DNA from: Acidimicrobiaceae bacterium
GTDB taxonomy: Bacteria > Actinomycetota > Acidimicrobiia > Acidimicrobiales > RAAP-2
DNA length: 64,000 nucleotides
Direction: 5' to 3'
NCBI GenBank assembly: GCA_003152015.1
Contig: PLZF01000023.1
Location: 1 to 64,000, forward strand
Under the pieces are notes generated by a model, which saw only the letters and a program-made list of their open reading frames with translations, did no database searches and had not been told where the DNA came from. Shown here piece after piece: positions 18,085-27,211 of the stretch; position 1 is the stretch's first letter, and the number at the start of each line of letters is the position of its first letter. The position numbers and the translations under genes are program-made.

Positions 18085-18441
18085 TCAGGCCGACTTCGCA
18101 TGTCGCTTGCTCTTCGCGCTCCGTTCCGTCACCTGCTTCTCGGCCACCCCGAACAGGTTGACCCTTCGTCGTCCCTGCACGACGGTCAGTTCGAGCGAGC
18201 CGCCAAGCGCATGCACGTACCGGTCGAGAACGTCGATCGTGACGTTGCGCGCTTGCTCGATGGCCACTACCCGAGGTTGAGACACGCCGATGCGCTTGGC
18301 CAGCTCGCGCTGGGAGAGGCCTGCCTGTTCACGTAGGGCCGTTAGACCCGCAGCGAGGCGGAACTCGTCTTCGATCGCGGCGACACGCTCCTCGGCCCCT
18401 TCGGCGGCCAGAACCTTCTTCTCCCAGTCACGTGCAGTCAT
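18085..18441 (-). CDS. higA: XRE-family antitoxin, HigA-like
   Basis: 118 aa. The centre carries a clear HTH (LREQAGLSQRELAKRIGVSQ followed by RVVAIEQ) then a conserved tail VLDRYVHALGGSLELTVV. This is the usual layout of HigA-type antitoxins encoded after their toxin. The ATG overlaps the stop of the toxin frame (ATGA). The antitoxin binds its own promoter in known systems; an imperfect 20-bp palindrome sits just upstream of the toxin start. The Lys/Arg/Ser-rich C-terminus is not conserved. Confidence 0.75.
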   Translation of the reverse strand: MTARDWEKKVLAAEGAEERVAAIEDEFRLAAGLTALREQAGLSQRELAKRIGVSQPRVVAIEQARNVTIDVLDRYVHALGGSLELTVVQGRRRVNLFGVAEKQVTERSAKSKRHAKSA

Positions 18442-18866
18442 CGTTTCCCCCTACCTCGTTTCTTTGTCGGTCCGCCTCGCTCGGCGTCCCCCCTGGCGGT
18501 CTGCGCTTTGGCGATCCTTGCCAGGTGTGCGTCGAATCGATCGTCGGCGACAGGGATGTTCACGTCGTACCAACGCGACCAGTCTTCACTCTTGTCGCCT
18601 CCTACGAGGAGGATCGCCTGGCGCTCCAGGTCGAATGCAAACAGCACCCTGATCTCGCTTCGGCCGGTGGACCCTGGACGCAACTCCTTCATGTTCTTGT
18701 GCCTACTGCCCTTGATGGTGTCGACGAGTGGCCTGCCCAGTGCCGGACCCCGATCCCGGAGGACGCGTATCGCCGCCAACAGAGCCTCGGCGTCGGGCTG
18801 TGCGAGCCCGTCCGCCTAGACCTCGAAGGCAGGGTCGAACTCGACCTCCCAGACCCGTCCCGGCAT
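18438..18866 (-). pseudogene. HigB/RelE-like toxin with an in-frame amber codon
   Basis: From ATG 18866 the frame reads MPGRVWEVEFDPAFEV, then TAG at 18818-18816, then ADGLAQPDAEALLAAIRVL and on to RPLVDTIKGSRHKNMKELRPG and IRVLFAFDLERQAILLVGGDK. This is the standard phage-derived Gp49-like/HigB toxin fold. Relatives have an aromatic residue (commonly W) exactly at the stop, so a single TGG-to-TAG change is the simplest explanation. Translation restarting downstream would lose the first strand and probably give no toxin. The antitoxin gene behind it is intact. Confidence 0.7.
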
Positions 18867-18867
18867 T

Positions 18868-18887
18868 TGATAGTAATATCATTATCA
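18868..18887. promoter_or_regulatory. AT-rich imperfect palindrome before the HigBA-like pair
   Basis: TGATAGTAATATCATTATCA is a 20-bp near-palindrome (two mismatched pairs) ending one base from the toxin ATG. On the minus strand it contains TATTAC/TACTAT, which could serve as a -10 element for a leaderless message. Position and symmetry fit an autoregulatory operator for the HTH antitoxin. Confidence 0.5.
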
Positions 18888-19158
18888 CAGCCGGAGCGAC
18901 AACAACACGCGACCTGGGCGCCGGAACCGTCGATCTGGCGTGCTCGGGCACCGATCTCGATTTGCGGCCCGACCGCTCGGATGGAGCAATCTGGACCGCT
19001 TGCTGAAGCAAGCAGGCGCCCCAGCACCGTGCCAGATATCGATCCCCAAGCCGGCGTACTGGGATACTCCCCTGGGGCCATTTCCCTGGCTGAGCACGCG
19101 AGATGCCTCTGCTCGAACCAGCGATGCGATGCTTGGGGATCGTGTGGGCTGAATCTGG

Positions 19159-19842
19159 TCAGCCGAACTGGACTCGGATGACCGATGCCTCCATCACCGC
19201 CCCATTCTCGGCGGAGGTCGTGTAGAGCACGACTGCTCCGTACTTCGTGGTGGCCTTTGTGAACGCGAGTGACCCGCTGAACGGACCCATCGACGTGCTC
19301 CCGCCGGTGATGTAGCCCTCACCCAGGGGCTTGCTGTTGTCGTCCTCGCGCACCTGCGTCCGGACCGTGCCCTCGTACGCCATGGCGGTCCCCTTCAAAG
19401 TGACCGGAGACGTGATGGAGGCATTCCAGGTCGGATCGGTCAGAGCGATGGCGGCTGTTCCCGCTCCGAGGACCCACCATGAGTTGTCGGAGCCGAGCTC
19501 CCTCACCAAGACGGTCGTCACGGGTCCAGTGGCGCTCGGCTGGACGGGTACCTCCCCCGAGCGGGCATCGCCCTGCTGAAACTGGCCGATCACCGGATTG
19601 ACCATGTGGAGGTAGTCGGTCGCAAACCCCGTCGCGGCTGCTTCTGGCGTCCGGTAACGGGTGCTGCTCGACGCTGTCGGCCACACTGCTGTCGACGTGG
19701 CTGCTTGGGGCGACGTGGTGCTCGTAGTTGACGAGACGGTCGTCGAGGTCGACGATGAGGTCGAAGTGTTGTTGCTGCACCCGACGGCCCCCACCGAGAG
19801 CGCCACGAGCACTGCGGCAACCCCGAAACGTCGTTTGGTCAT
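19159..19842 (-). CDS. Secreted lipoprotein with Ser/Thr linker and Gmad2 (immunoglobulin-like) domain
   Basis: 227 aa. The N-terminus has a signal peptide ending in the lipobox VGAVGC (Cys22), followed by a low-complexity Ser/Thr stretch (residues about 23-60) typical of wall-spanning linkers. The C-terminal part, from SITSPVTLKGTAMAYEGTV to VIRVQFG, has the Gmad2 pattern of conserved strands seen in GerM/spore-germination-related and other extracytoplasmic proteins. Gmad2 is thought to be a protein- or glycan-interaction module; no enzyme motif is seen. Transcribed away from the Kelch lipoprotein, with which it shares a 220-bp intergenic region. Confidence 0.75.
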   Translation of the reverse strand: MTKRRFGVAAVLVALSVGAVGCSNNTSTSSSTSTTVSSTTSTTSPQAATSTAVWPTASSSTRYRTPEAAATGFATDYLHMVNPVIGQFQQGDARSGEVPVQPSATGPVTTVLVRELGSDNSWWVLGAGTAAIALTDPTWNASITSPVTLKGTAMAYEGTVRTQVREDDNSKPLGEGYITGGSTSMGPFSGSLAFTKATTKYGAVVLYTTSAENGAVMEASVIRVQFG

Positions 19843-20065
19843 GGTCTCATCGTGTCATTAGGGACACAGTCTCGGCAGGGCCGAAGGTCCCGACAGTGGT
19901 CGTCGGTGATCACTGGGGTACGGGTTCCGTCGAGTCTCGCATGAGTCGCCAGGAGCCTCCCGCATGCCATCCATCACGGACTTCACAGAGTGACGGACGG
20001 CCCTACTCACCTGGCTGGCTCCTCTCTACCCTCAACTTTGGGAAGCGAGTCGGGACTGGGTGACG

Positions 20066-21349
20066 ATGAAGACCAAGCAGGCAGCTGCGCTGCTCCTCGT
20101 GGCGCTGGCATTGATGACTGCGGCGTGTAGCAGTTCGACCAAGAGTTCCACGCCCTCGACCACGACGGTTCCGTCCTCCGCGACGACAGTTCCTCCCACC
20201 ACCACGACGATCCCCGCCAACGCCGGAACCTGGTCGCCCATCCCGAATGGCTTCTACGCAGCGGGAGCCCCTACGGCGTGGACCGGGACCGAACTCCTCG
20301 TCGCTCGATCCGGCTGCTGCGGCGGCGTGGGGTCGGTCGACCTGGAGGCCTTCGACCCTGCCAGCAACACCTGGCACCAACTACCCCCGACGCCCCTCAC
20401 GCCCCGGAGTGGCGCAGCCGGGGCCTGGACGGGCACCGAGATGGTCGTGGCCGGGGGTTTGGCGAGCCCGGACGGTTTGCGCGAGAACGCCGCTCCCGCC
20501 ACCGACGGTGCCGCCTGGAACGCGAGCACGAACACCTGGCATGCCATCGCCCCCATGCCGACGACGCTGCCCGACCTAGGGAACCCGACCGCCGTTTGGA
20601 CGGGCACCGAAGTGCTGGTGTGGTCGTCGGCTCCCGCATTTACCCCCGGAACCAACGGGAGTGAGGTTGTTCTCGCCTACAACCCTTTGACCAATACTTG
20701 GCGCAAGCTGGCCCCGTCCGGGCTCACGTCTCGGCAAGGTGCGGTCGCGGTCTAGACCGGCAATCAGCTGGTGGTCTGGGGTGGCCTCAACTCTGACAAC
20801 ACCTCCGCCTACGCCGACGGAGCCCGCCTCGACCCCGTGACTGGCACGTGGCACCGTCTGCCAGCCGGACCAGTTCCCGCTCGTGGCTATGCCGGGGCTG
20901 GCTGGCCGGGCCGTGAGGTTCTGCTGTGGGGTGGCAGTGTGGAGGCCAAGGCCCCAGGTGGCATCGAGTCGGTGGGTCAGGGTGCCGCGTACGACCCGGT
21001 GACGAATCGGTGGCGTGCTCTACCGCTCTCCCCTCTTCGAGCCAAGTCCTTCCCAGCAGCGGCGTGGACGGGGCACTTCTTCATCATCGTCGGTGGCTCT
21101 GCCAACGGTGTCCTGCCCGCTCCAGGTCCCGGCGCTGCCGCCTACGATCCGGCCACCAATACGTGGACGGTGTTGCCCACCGCGCCGTCCTATCCTCCGC
21201 CCGATCCCAACGGTCCGACCGGCCCGGCCGACCAGCGGTCCGAAGGTGTGGCCGTTTGGACTGGCAAGGCCGTTCTCCTGGTCGGCGGCTACGACTATGC
21301 CCTACAGGGGCCCCGGTCCGATGGCATCAAGTGGCAACCCGCTGGTTGA
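20066..21349 (+). pseudogene. Kelch-repeat lipoprotein interrupted by an amber codon
   Basis: The full frame would be 427 aa. A signal peptide with lipobox LMTAAC is followed by a Ser/Thr/Pro linker and about seven Kelch-type blades. Each blade has an NTWxxLP strand and a (A/V)WTG...LLVxGG strand. In the fourth blade the expected Trp is TAG (20753-20755): ...GAVAV-stop-TGNQLVVWGG. Frame and repeat pattern continue undisturbed to 21349, so the gene appears to carry a single recent TGG-to-TAG change. Four complete blades after the stop would be lost unless the amber is read through. An intact protein would be a cell-surface beta-propeller of unknown ligand. The ATG at 20066 is preferred; a GTG lies two codons upstream. 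Confidence 0.8.
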
Positions 21350-21594
21350 GGCTATTTTGATCTGGTGACGCACCGTTAGGGGTATCCCCGAGGTGCCGTT
21401 CCGGGCGCAGGAAACTCTCGCGAGCAGCAAGGATGCCGGATGGTCATCCCCGGACCCTCTCACCGACGTGTGAAAGACACTGGGATGCTAAATGGATCAC
21501 CCGTATATTTAGCGTTCTGCGCTCTCGTTCGGGGTCGTCCGTCACTTCTGCTTGGGGCCATCTTCGCCCTCGACCACGCGACCCCGAACCTGCA

Positions 21595-21856
21595 ACCTCG
21601 GTGCCGATTGAGTCCCGTTGAGTCCCGTGGACCGGATCGACGCCATCGTCCCCGGCGTGTACCGGCGGCTGTTCACTGGCCCCTGACTAGGGCCGTCTCT
21701 CGGGCGGAGAGAATCGGACCCAAGCCGACGACCTCTACGGCCGTCGGCGTAGCACGCACTTGGTACCGAGGAACCTGCCATTCAGGCCCTTGACCTGGCT
21801 TCTCGGGTGGAGGTGAAGGGACTCGAACCCTCGGCCTCTACATTGCGAACGTAGCG
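21595..21856. repeat. 262-bp direct repeat, right copy
   Basis: Partner of 17547-17808. Here the tRNA-Ala gene is intact, so this copy probably marks the original tRNA locus or the rebuilt attachment site. From 21350 to 21594, between the Kelch frame and this repeat, I see no gene. Confidence 0.9.
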
Positions 21857-21880
21857 CTCTACCAGCTGAGCTACACCCCC
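21808..21880 (-). tRNA. tRNA-Ala (anticodon CGC)
   Basis: 73 nt forming a complete cloverleaf on the minus strand: acceptor GGGGGTG/CACCTCC containing the G3:U70 pair that defines alanine tRNAs, D-arm GCTC/GAGC, anticodon stem CTACG/TGTAG with loop TTCGCAA (anticodon CGC, reading GCG), T-arm GAGGG/CCCTT with loop TTCGAGT, and discriminator A73. The 3' CCA is not fully encoded (ACCC follows). Confidence 0.95.
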
Positions 21881-22059
21881 GAGTGCGACAAGAGGATAGC
21901 CGCGACCCGATGACCTTCTACTCGGCCACAGGGAACCCGCTCACGGGGCCATCCTGATGGAACTCCCCGGGTCGACTGCTCGGTTCGGGGAACCCCGGAG
22001 CGAATCACTGGCGAACCCCGTCCGTGACTGGTGCGACAACTCCGGCCCAACGGCCATGG

Positions 22060-24324
22060 CTAGGAGGGAGGTTTGATTACCGGGACACCCAACAAATTAG
22101 GTGTCGTCGTCGAGGTGCTGGTCGGAGGACCCGTGGTGGTGGTGGTGGTGGTGGTGGTGGTGGTGGTCCCTCCCGTGCCGGTCTTCCCTCCGGAGGGGAA
22201 GGTCCAGGCGGCGGAGACGCAGTCCTGAGGTTGTGCGGCAATGACGATGTCCACGCTGGGATCAGCAGCCGATGACCACACCTGAAGCGCCGGGCCGGAC
22301 TGGAGGCACGCCAGATGTGGATCGGTCGTCTTGAAGGCACTGAGGGTGCCGAGCAGTTGCCCCCCCGGCCGAGTGGTTACCTGGGTGAGGGCGACGGATT
22401 GGCCTTGCCACACTCCCGAAGTGGTGTATGCCGGCGGAAGTGAGGTTGTGGGTGCAGGGGCCGCGGTCGAGGACGAAGTCGAAGTCGAGGTGCTGGTCGA
22501 CGTCGGACCCGGAGAAAAGTCCTTGACGGCCGGGGCCTGCCCAAGGAGCGCGGCCAGCATGGCCGGGTCGTTGCCGTCCATTCCCAGAGCCCATATCCCC
22601 ATCCCGCGAATTTGGAACGAGTTGGACCGCGCCGCTTTCAATGCCAGCGAGGTCGGATTATCGAAATAGGTCTGGTGCCACTGGGTTCCCAGTTGATAGG
22701 ACGTCCAGGCCGTCCGTGTGGATTGGTCCCAGTAGGTGGGATTGTTCCCCGAAGTAATGACCCCGTAGCTGAGAGGTGTCGCCGGACCCGTGGACCGCGC
22801 TGCCTGCGTTCCGTCAGTGGTTGGCCAGTCATACCCGTAATAGGGAACCCCCAGTATGACCTTGGAGGCGGGCACAACCGCGGTGAATTGCTGAAGCGTC
22901 TCGGTATCGTTGTACCCGCCACCCACCAACGGAGCCGTGGCACTCGGAGTCACCGGATCGTTCATGTCGTAGGCCATCACAAAGAACCCGTCGAGGGCAG
23001 GAGCCAGGGCGGCGACGTCGTAGAACCCCGCCGAATCGCTGGCGGCACTGGCATACACGGCCATTGTCTCTTGCCAGTGCGGATTGGCGCCGTGAAGTGC
23101 GCTCGACACCTGGGTGATGAGGTTGGTCAACCCCTTGCGATCTCCACTCCCCTGACCTTCGAAGTCAAAGTTCACACCGTCCAGGTTCTTCGCCGACACT
23201 GCCGAGATTAAGGCCGCCGAGAGCCGACCCGCCGCTTTCGGATCGGAGGTGATCTGGTCGAGTGAATGCTGGCTGAAGCAGGTCACTGTCAACACCACCC
23301 GGTCGCCGGCTGCGTGAGAGCGGGTCACCAGGTTGGCCAGATCCTGACTCTCGTAGCCGTTCCACCCAGACCCACTTTGATCGAGGGTGCCGTCGCCGTT
23401 GGCGTCAACGCTGAAATATGCCAGAGTCGTCAGATTCTTCACGTCAAAGCCACTGGATTCCGGAAGCGTCCAATACGGCGCGTAGCCGAAAATCTCATGG
23501 GACTGGAGAGGGGCGGCACCGGCCAGGGATGGAGGCGCCGGTGCTGGTACTGATGATGCTGCCGGGAGATCGGCCACTTTGGGGGCATCGGATGCCTGGT
23601 TGATGTTGCCCAGCTCGATGAGAGCCCGATGGATCACGGAGCGGTGGTGCGGCGCGCTTCCCGACGCCGTTAACGCGAACGACGCGGTAGTCGCTCCGGC
23701 CACCAGTATCAAGGCGAGCATGCCGGCGACTGCCGTCCCGACACGCCGTTGACCAGATCCATGCCCTGGGTCCATAGGCCCGGCCAACCGGCGCGCCAAC
23801 CCCGGCGGTACCCGGGACGCCAACCAGGCCGACGCTGCGGCATAGGCGCCGACCGCCGCGCCGCGAGTCGATGCCCCGAACGCAGCGATCCTCGAACCCG
23901 CCCCCACACTGGCCTGAGCTCGATGCAGATCGGATGCCCAATGAGTCGACCACGCGGCGACACCCTGGAAGAAGACGACAAGATCTGGTGCAGCAACGAG
24001 AAACCTCCGCACCTGCGACTCGTCGGCATCACGTGGATCGCTCACGACAATCTCGAGAATTTGGCCGGTGACACCTTCGTCGACGGTGCCCCACTGATCA
24101 GCTGAGAATCCCAATAGGTGCGACCAGAGCACCACCATGGGGACGACTGCTCCGCTACCGCGGGAAGGCCCTACCGTCATCCCCGCCGACGTGAGCCGAA
24201 TGTCGAAACGAGCCGTCGATGTCGGCGCCAGAAGATCCGTGTCCCCAGTGAGCTCTCGCGCCGCAACCAACGTCGTAGCGGGAGGTGGTGCGTTGCTCGA
24301 GGATCGGAAAGGTAGTTTCATCAT
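22060..24324 (-). CDS. Membrane-anchored GH18 (chitinase-like) protein with Ser/Thr linkers
   Basis: 754 aa. Residues 1-190 form a cytoplasmic region I do not recognise. One membrane helix lies at about 196-218. After a Pro/Ala-rich spacer, residues about 275-600 are a GH18 barrel with the catalytic signature DGVNFDFE at 382-389 (Glu389 as acid; Asn replaces the second Asp, as in YaaH-type spore/peptidoglycan enzymes). Later motifs VMAYDMNDP and LGVPYYGYDWP are typical. Two Thr/Ser-rich linkers follow, one with 12 consecutive Thr encoded by a GGT/ACC repeat at about 22133-22167. The enzyme probably acts on GlcNAc-containing polymers outside the cell, possibly its own wall. Upstream 320 bp hold its promoter region. 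Confidence 0.8.
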   Translation of the reverse strand: MMKLPFRSSSNAPPPATTLVAARELTGDTDLLAPTSTARFDIRLTSAGMTVGPSRGSGAVVPMVVLWSHLLGFSADQWGTVDEGVTGQILEIVVSDPRDADESQVRRFLVAAPDLVVFFQGVAAWSTHWASDLHRAQASVGAGSRIAAFGASTRGAAVGAYAAASAWLASRVPPGLARRLAGPMDPGHGSGQRRVGTAVAGMLALILVAGATTASFALTASGSAPHHRSVIHRALIELGNINQASDAPKVADLPAASSVPAPAPPSLAGAAPLQSHEIFGYAPYWTLPESSGFDVKNLTTLAYFSVDANGDGTLDQSGSGWNGYESQDLANLVTRSHAAGDRVVLTVTCFSQHSLDQITSDPKAAGRLSAALISAVSAKNLDGVNFDFEGQGSGDRKGLTNLITQVSSALHGANPHWQETMAVYASAASDSAGFYDVAALAPALDGFFVMAYDMNDPVTPSATAPLVGGGYNDTETLQQFTAVVPASKVILGVPYYGYDWPTTDGTQAARSTGPATPLSYGVITSGNNPTYWDQSTRTAWTSYQLGTQWHQTYFDNPTSLALKAARSNSFQIRGMGIWALGMDGNDPAMLAALLGQAPAVKDFSPGPTSTSTSTSTSSSTAAPAPTTSLPPAYTTSGVWQGQSVALTQVTTRPGGQLLGTLSAFKTTDPHLACLQSGPALQVWSSAADPSVDIVIAAQPQDCVSAAWTFPSGGKTGTGGTTTTTTTTTTTTGPPTSTSTTTPNLLGVPVIKPPS

Positions 24325-24644
24325 GTCCTGGTCTGTCGAGCGACGCTACGCTACGCAAGGGTGATATAGGGAATGAGCGAACGCAATTGTTACGTTAACG
24401 CTATCACTCTCAGTTATTTTACGGGTTTCACAAGGGTATTTACGAACGAACGACGTCACGAGAAAGCTCGGCATGCGACACAACCGACCAGGTGGGGAGG
24501 ATTCGGACAACCCGGCGGGATATCCTGATGACCTGGAGCCTGGTGGGACGCGTCATCCTGACGTGGGAAGGGCCATCATACCAAGCCACGTGATCGCCTT
24601 GCCAATGCCCACGAAGCCCAACAACCGAGTAAACGGGTAGCACC
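24325..24644. other. Divergent intergenic region, relatively AT-rich
   Basis: About 320 bp between the GH18 gene and the PIN-TRAM gene. 24360-24450 is visibly AT-richer than its surroundings and holds TTGTTACGTTAACG and TACGAACGAACG, probably promoter DNA for one or both genes. No coding frame with recognisable features and no clear operator. Confidence 0.4.
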
Positions 24645-25757
24645 ATGCTCTTCGTCGAGGTCTTCCGATTTCTGTTCGTGCTGGTCGGGGCGTGGGCGGG
24701 TCTCGAAATCGGACATCACGTAGGCACGTCGTCCCACGGCCCCATCATCGGCATGCTGCTCGGCGCGGCAATCCTCTATGTGGTGGGAGGAATCGTCGGG
24801 CGGTTGCTCGACCGAGGGCTTCTGCGGTCAGTATTCCTACTTCGCAACATGCCTCCCGGCGAGGTATTCGCCGCCTCGATCACCGCCACCACCGGTCTGC
24901 TGGTGGGAATGGTCGTCAGCCTGCCCCTCCTCACCCTCTTCGGCTCGGGCGTCGACGTACTGGTCACCGCGGTGGTGTGTTGGGTGCTCGGTGCGCTGGG
25001 TTGGCGGATCGGTGCGGTGAAAGGCCGTCAGGTCGTCGCCTCGGCGGGGCTCTCACGCATCCTCGCCCCTCCGGTCGATCCACCACCGGGCTACGCACTA
25101 TTGGTGGACTCTTCGGCGGTGATGGACCGATTTCTCCTGGTTCTGGGTCACGCCGGCCTGCTTCCGGGTGGACTGGTCATCCCCCAGTTCGTGGTCGACC
25201 AGGTTCGCACCCAGGCCGACGGCCCGGACCCCGTCTCGTCTCGACGTGCGCGGCGTGGCCTCGAATCCATCGAAGCACTCCGCGAATTCGGCGTCAGCGT
25301 CCACGTGGCACCCGACGAGATTCCCGAGGTTGATGACCCTACCGTCAAGCTCCTTACGGTGGCCCGAAGGCTCGGGCTGCGGATCGGAACCTGCACATCC
25401 CGGGTGGTCGAACAAGCTGGCGATTGGGACCTCGCCGCCGTCGACCTCCGGCGGGTCGCCGGTGAACTCACCCCGGATCACACACCCGGTGAACGCCTGA
25501 CCGTCGACCTCACCAAGGCGGGGCGCCAACCCCGCCAGGCGGTTGGCTACCTTCCCGACGGTGACATGGTGGTGGTCAACGACGCTCTCCACCTCGTAGG
25601 AGCTCACGGAGTGAACGTCACAGTGTCGTCCACCCGCCCGACGAATCAGGGGCTCATGGTATTTGCCCATCTGACGGTCGATGCCGGTGTCGGCGGCGAT
25701 GTCGAAGGGCACGCGCCATCGGACTCAACCAATGGTTCGCCTCGCCAGATTCCCTGA
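24645..25757 (+). CDS. YacL-like membrane protein with PIN and TRAM domains, PIN site eroded
   Basis: 370 aa. Four hydrophobic segments fill residues 1-130, then a PIN domain (about 146-270), then a TRAM domain with GERLTVDLTKAGRQPRQAVGYLPDGDMVVV. This is the YacL architecture. In the PIN part the first Asp is kept (LLVDSSAVMDR), and the DDPTVKLL Asp is kept. The helix that normally carries Asp-Glu-Leu reads FVVDQVRTQAD, and the usual TND motif before the last helix reads GTCTSRV. So two of the four acidic metal ligands appear replaced and nuclease activity is doubtful. It converges on pntB. Confidence 0.75.
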   Translation: MLFVEVFRFLFVLVGAWAGLEIGHHVGTSSHGPIIGMLLGAAILYVVGGIVGRLLDRGLLRSVFLLRNMPPGEVFAASITATTGLLVGMVVSLPLLTLFGSGVDVLVTAVVCWVLGALGWRIGAVKGRQVVASAGLSRILAPPVDPPPGYALLVDSSAVMDRFLLVLGHAGLLPGGLVIPQFVVDQVRTQADGPDPVSSRRARRGLESIEALREFGVSVHVAPDEIPEVDDPTVKLLTVARRLGLRIGTCTSRVVEQAGDWDLAAVDLRRVAGELTPDHTPGERLTVDLTKAGRQPRQAVGYLPDGDMVVVNDALHLVGAHGVNVTVSSTRPTNQGLMVFAHLTVDAGVGGDVEGHAPSDSTNGSPRQIP

Positions 25758-25792
25758 GGCCCCTAACGGAGATCAGTTCGCTGTCGTAGCCC

Positions 25793-27211
25793 TCACGCCG
25801 ACTTGACGGCGGCAACCAGTTTGGTGAGCGTGTCCTTGGCGTCCCCAAACAACATGGTGGTCTTGGGGTCGTACAACAGCTCATTGTCGATGCCGGCGAA
25901 TCCGGGTCGCATCGAACGCTTTAGAAAGACGATGTGCTGTGCCAGGTCAGCGTGGATGATGGGCATCCCGTAGATCGGGCTTCCCGGTGTGTTGTTGGCG
26001 GCCGGGTTCACCGTGTCGTTGGCCCCCACCACCAGCGCCACGTCAGCTGTAGCCAACTCAGGGTTGGCCTCGTCCATCTCCTTCAGCTCGTCATAGGGAA
26101 CGTTGGCCTCGGCCAGCAAAACGTTCATGTGACCAGGCATGCGCCCAGCCACCGGATGGATGGCGTAGAAGACCTCGACACCCCGCTCGGTCAGCAGGTC
26201 GGCCAACTCGCGAGCGGTGTGCTGCGCCTGCGCCACGGCCAGCCCGTAGCCGGGGATGATGACTACCTTGCGGGCATAGGCCATCAGGACCCCAATGTCC
26301 TCGGGCGTTCCCACCTTGACCGGACGGGCGTCCGCCCCTGCGCCGTCAGCGCCACCGGACGCGGTCACCACCGACCCGAAGGCGCTGAACAACACGTTGG
26401 CCAGCGACCGCCCCATCGCCTTGCTCATCATGCGGGTAAGCAGAATTCCCGATGCCCCGACCAGGGTGCCGGCAATGATCAGCAGATTGTTCCCCAGGGA
26501 GAAGCCCGACGCCGCAACGGCCAGACCGGTGAACGAGTTCAACAGCGAAATGAGCACCGGAACATCCGCACCACCGATCGGCAACACAAAGATCACGCCG
26601 AGCACCAGCGCCAGCACCGACATGACGACCAACAAGGCCACGTTGGCGGTGAGGATGGTGGCCACGGCCAGGCCGACAATGGCGATCCCCACGAAGGCGT
26701 TGATCACCTGCTGCGCCGGATAGGTGATCGGGCGGCCGGTGATCAACTCCTGCAGCTTGATGAAGGCAATGGCGCTACCGGAGAAGGACACGCAACCGAT
26801 CAGAATGCCGAGGATGACTTCGACGATCTTGTAGACGGCCGGCTTCCCAGTGAACGAGTCGTGCGAGGTGAGGATCAAGAACGCCGTCATCGACACCAGG
26901 GCGGCGGCCCCGCCACCGACACCGTTGAAGATGGCGACCATTTGCGGCATGGCGGTCATCTTCACTCTGCGTGCCGCCGGCACCGCGATGGCGGTTCCGA
27001 TGATCATAGCCACCACCATGAGGATGAGACGGCTGCCGGCATGACGCACCGACGGGATGGTGAACGTCATGGCAATGGCCAGGGTGGCGGCACCGGCGCC
27101 CAGCATGTTGCCCTGGCGAGCGAATTTCGGGGAGCTCAAACCCTTGAGGGCCAGGATGAAGCCGATGGCGGCCAGAAGATAAACAAGGTCGACCCAGGTG
27201 AGGAGGCTCAT
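25793..27211 (-). CDS. pntB: NAD(P) transhydrogenase subunit beta
   Basis: 472 aa, normal length. The first about 270 residues contain nine or so membrane helices of the proton channel. The C-terminal domain III binds NADP(H): GYGLAVAQAQH, HPVAGRMPGHMNVLLAEA, VVGANDTVNPAAN and the KRSMRPGFAGIDNEL loop. With the two alpha components it couples hydride transfer between NADH and NADP+ to proton import, supplying NADPH. Last gene of a three-gene operon with overlapping stop/start codons. Confidence 0.93.
   Translation of the reverse strand: MSLLTWVDLVYLLAAIGFILALKGLSSPKFARQGNMLGAGAATLAIAMTFTIPSVRHAGSRLILMVVAMIIGTAIAVPAARRVKMTAMPQMVAIFNGVGGGAAALVSMTAFLILTSHDSFTGKPAVYKIVEVILGILIGCVSFSGSAIAFIKLQELITGRPITYPAQQVINAFVGIAIVGLAVATILTANVALLVVMSVLALVLGVIFVLPIGGADVPVLISLLNSFTGLAVAASGFSLGNNLLIIAGTLVGASGILLTRMMSKAMGRSLANVLFSAFGSVVTASGGADGAGADARPVKVGTPEDIGVLMAYARKVVIIPGYGLAVAQAQHTARELADLLTERGVEVFYAIHPVAGRMPGHMNVLLAEANVPYDELKEMDEANPELATADVALVVGANDTVNPAANNTPGSPIYGMPIIHADLAQHIVFLKRSMRPGFAGIDNELLYDPKTTMLFGDAKDTLTKLVAAVKSA

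Noticed and set aside
18438-21349. Genetic-code change (UAG read as Trp) in this organism
   Set aside because: Other genes here end naturally at TAG (for example at 5942-5944, and 45546-45548 after the FadE repeats), so a general recoding is not supported.
24440-24646. 68-residue minus-strand protein upstream of the PIN-TRAM gene
   Set aside because: No ribosome site, no domain, and it covers the likely promoter region of its neighbours.
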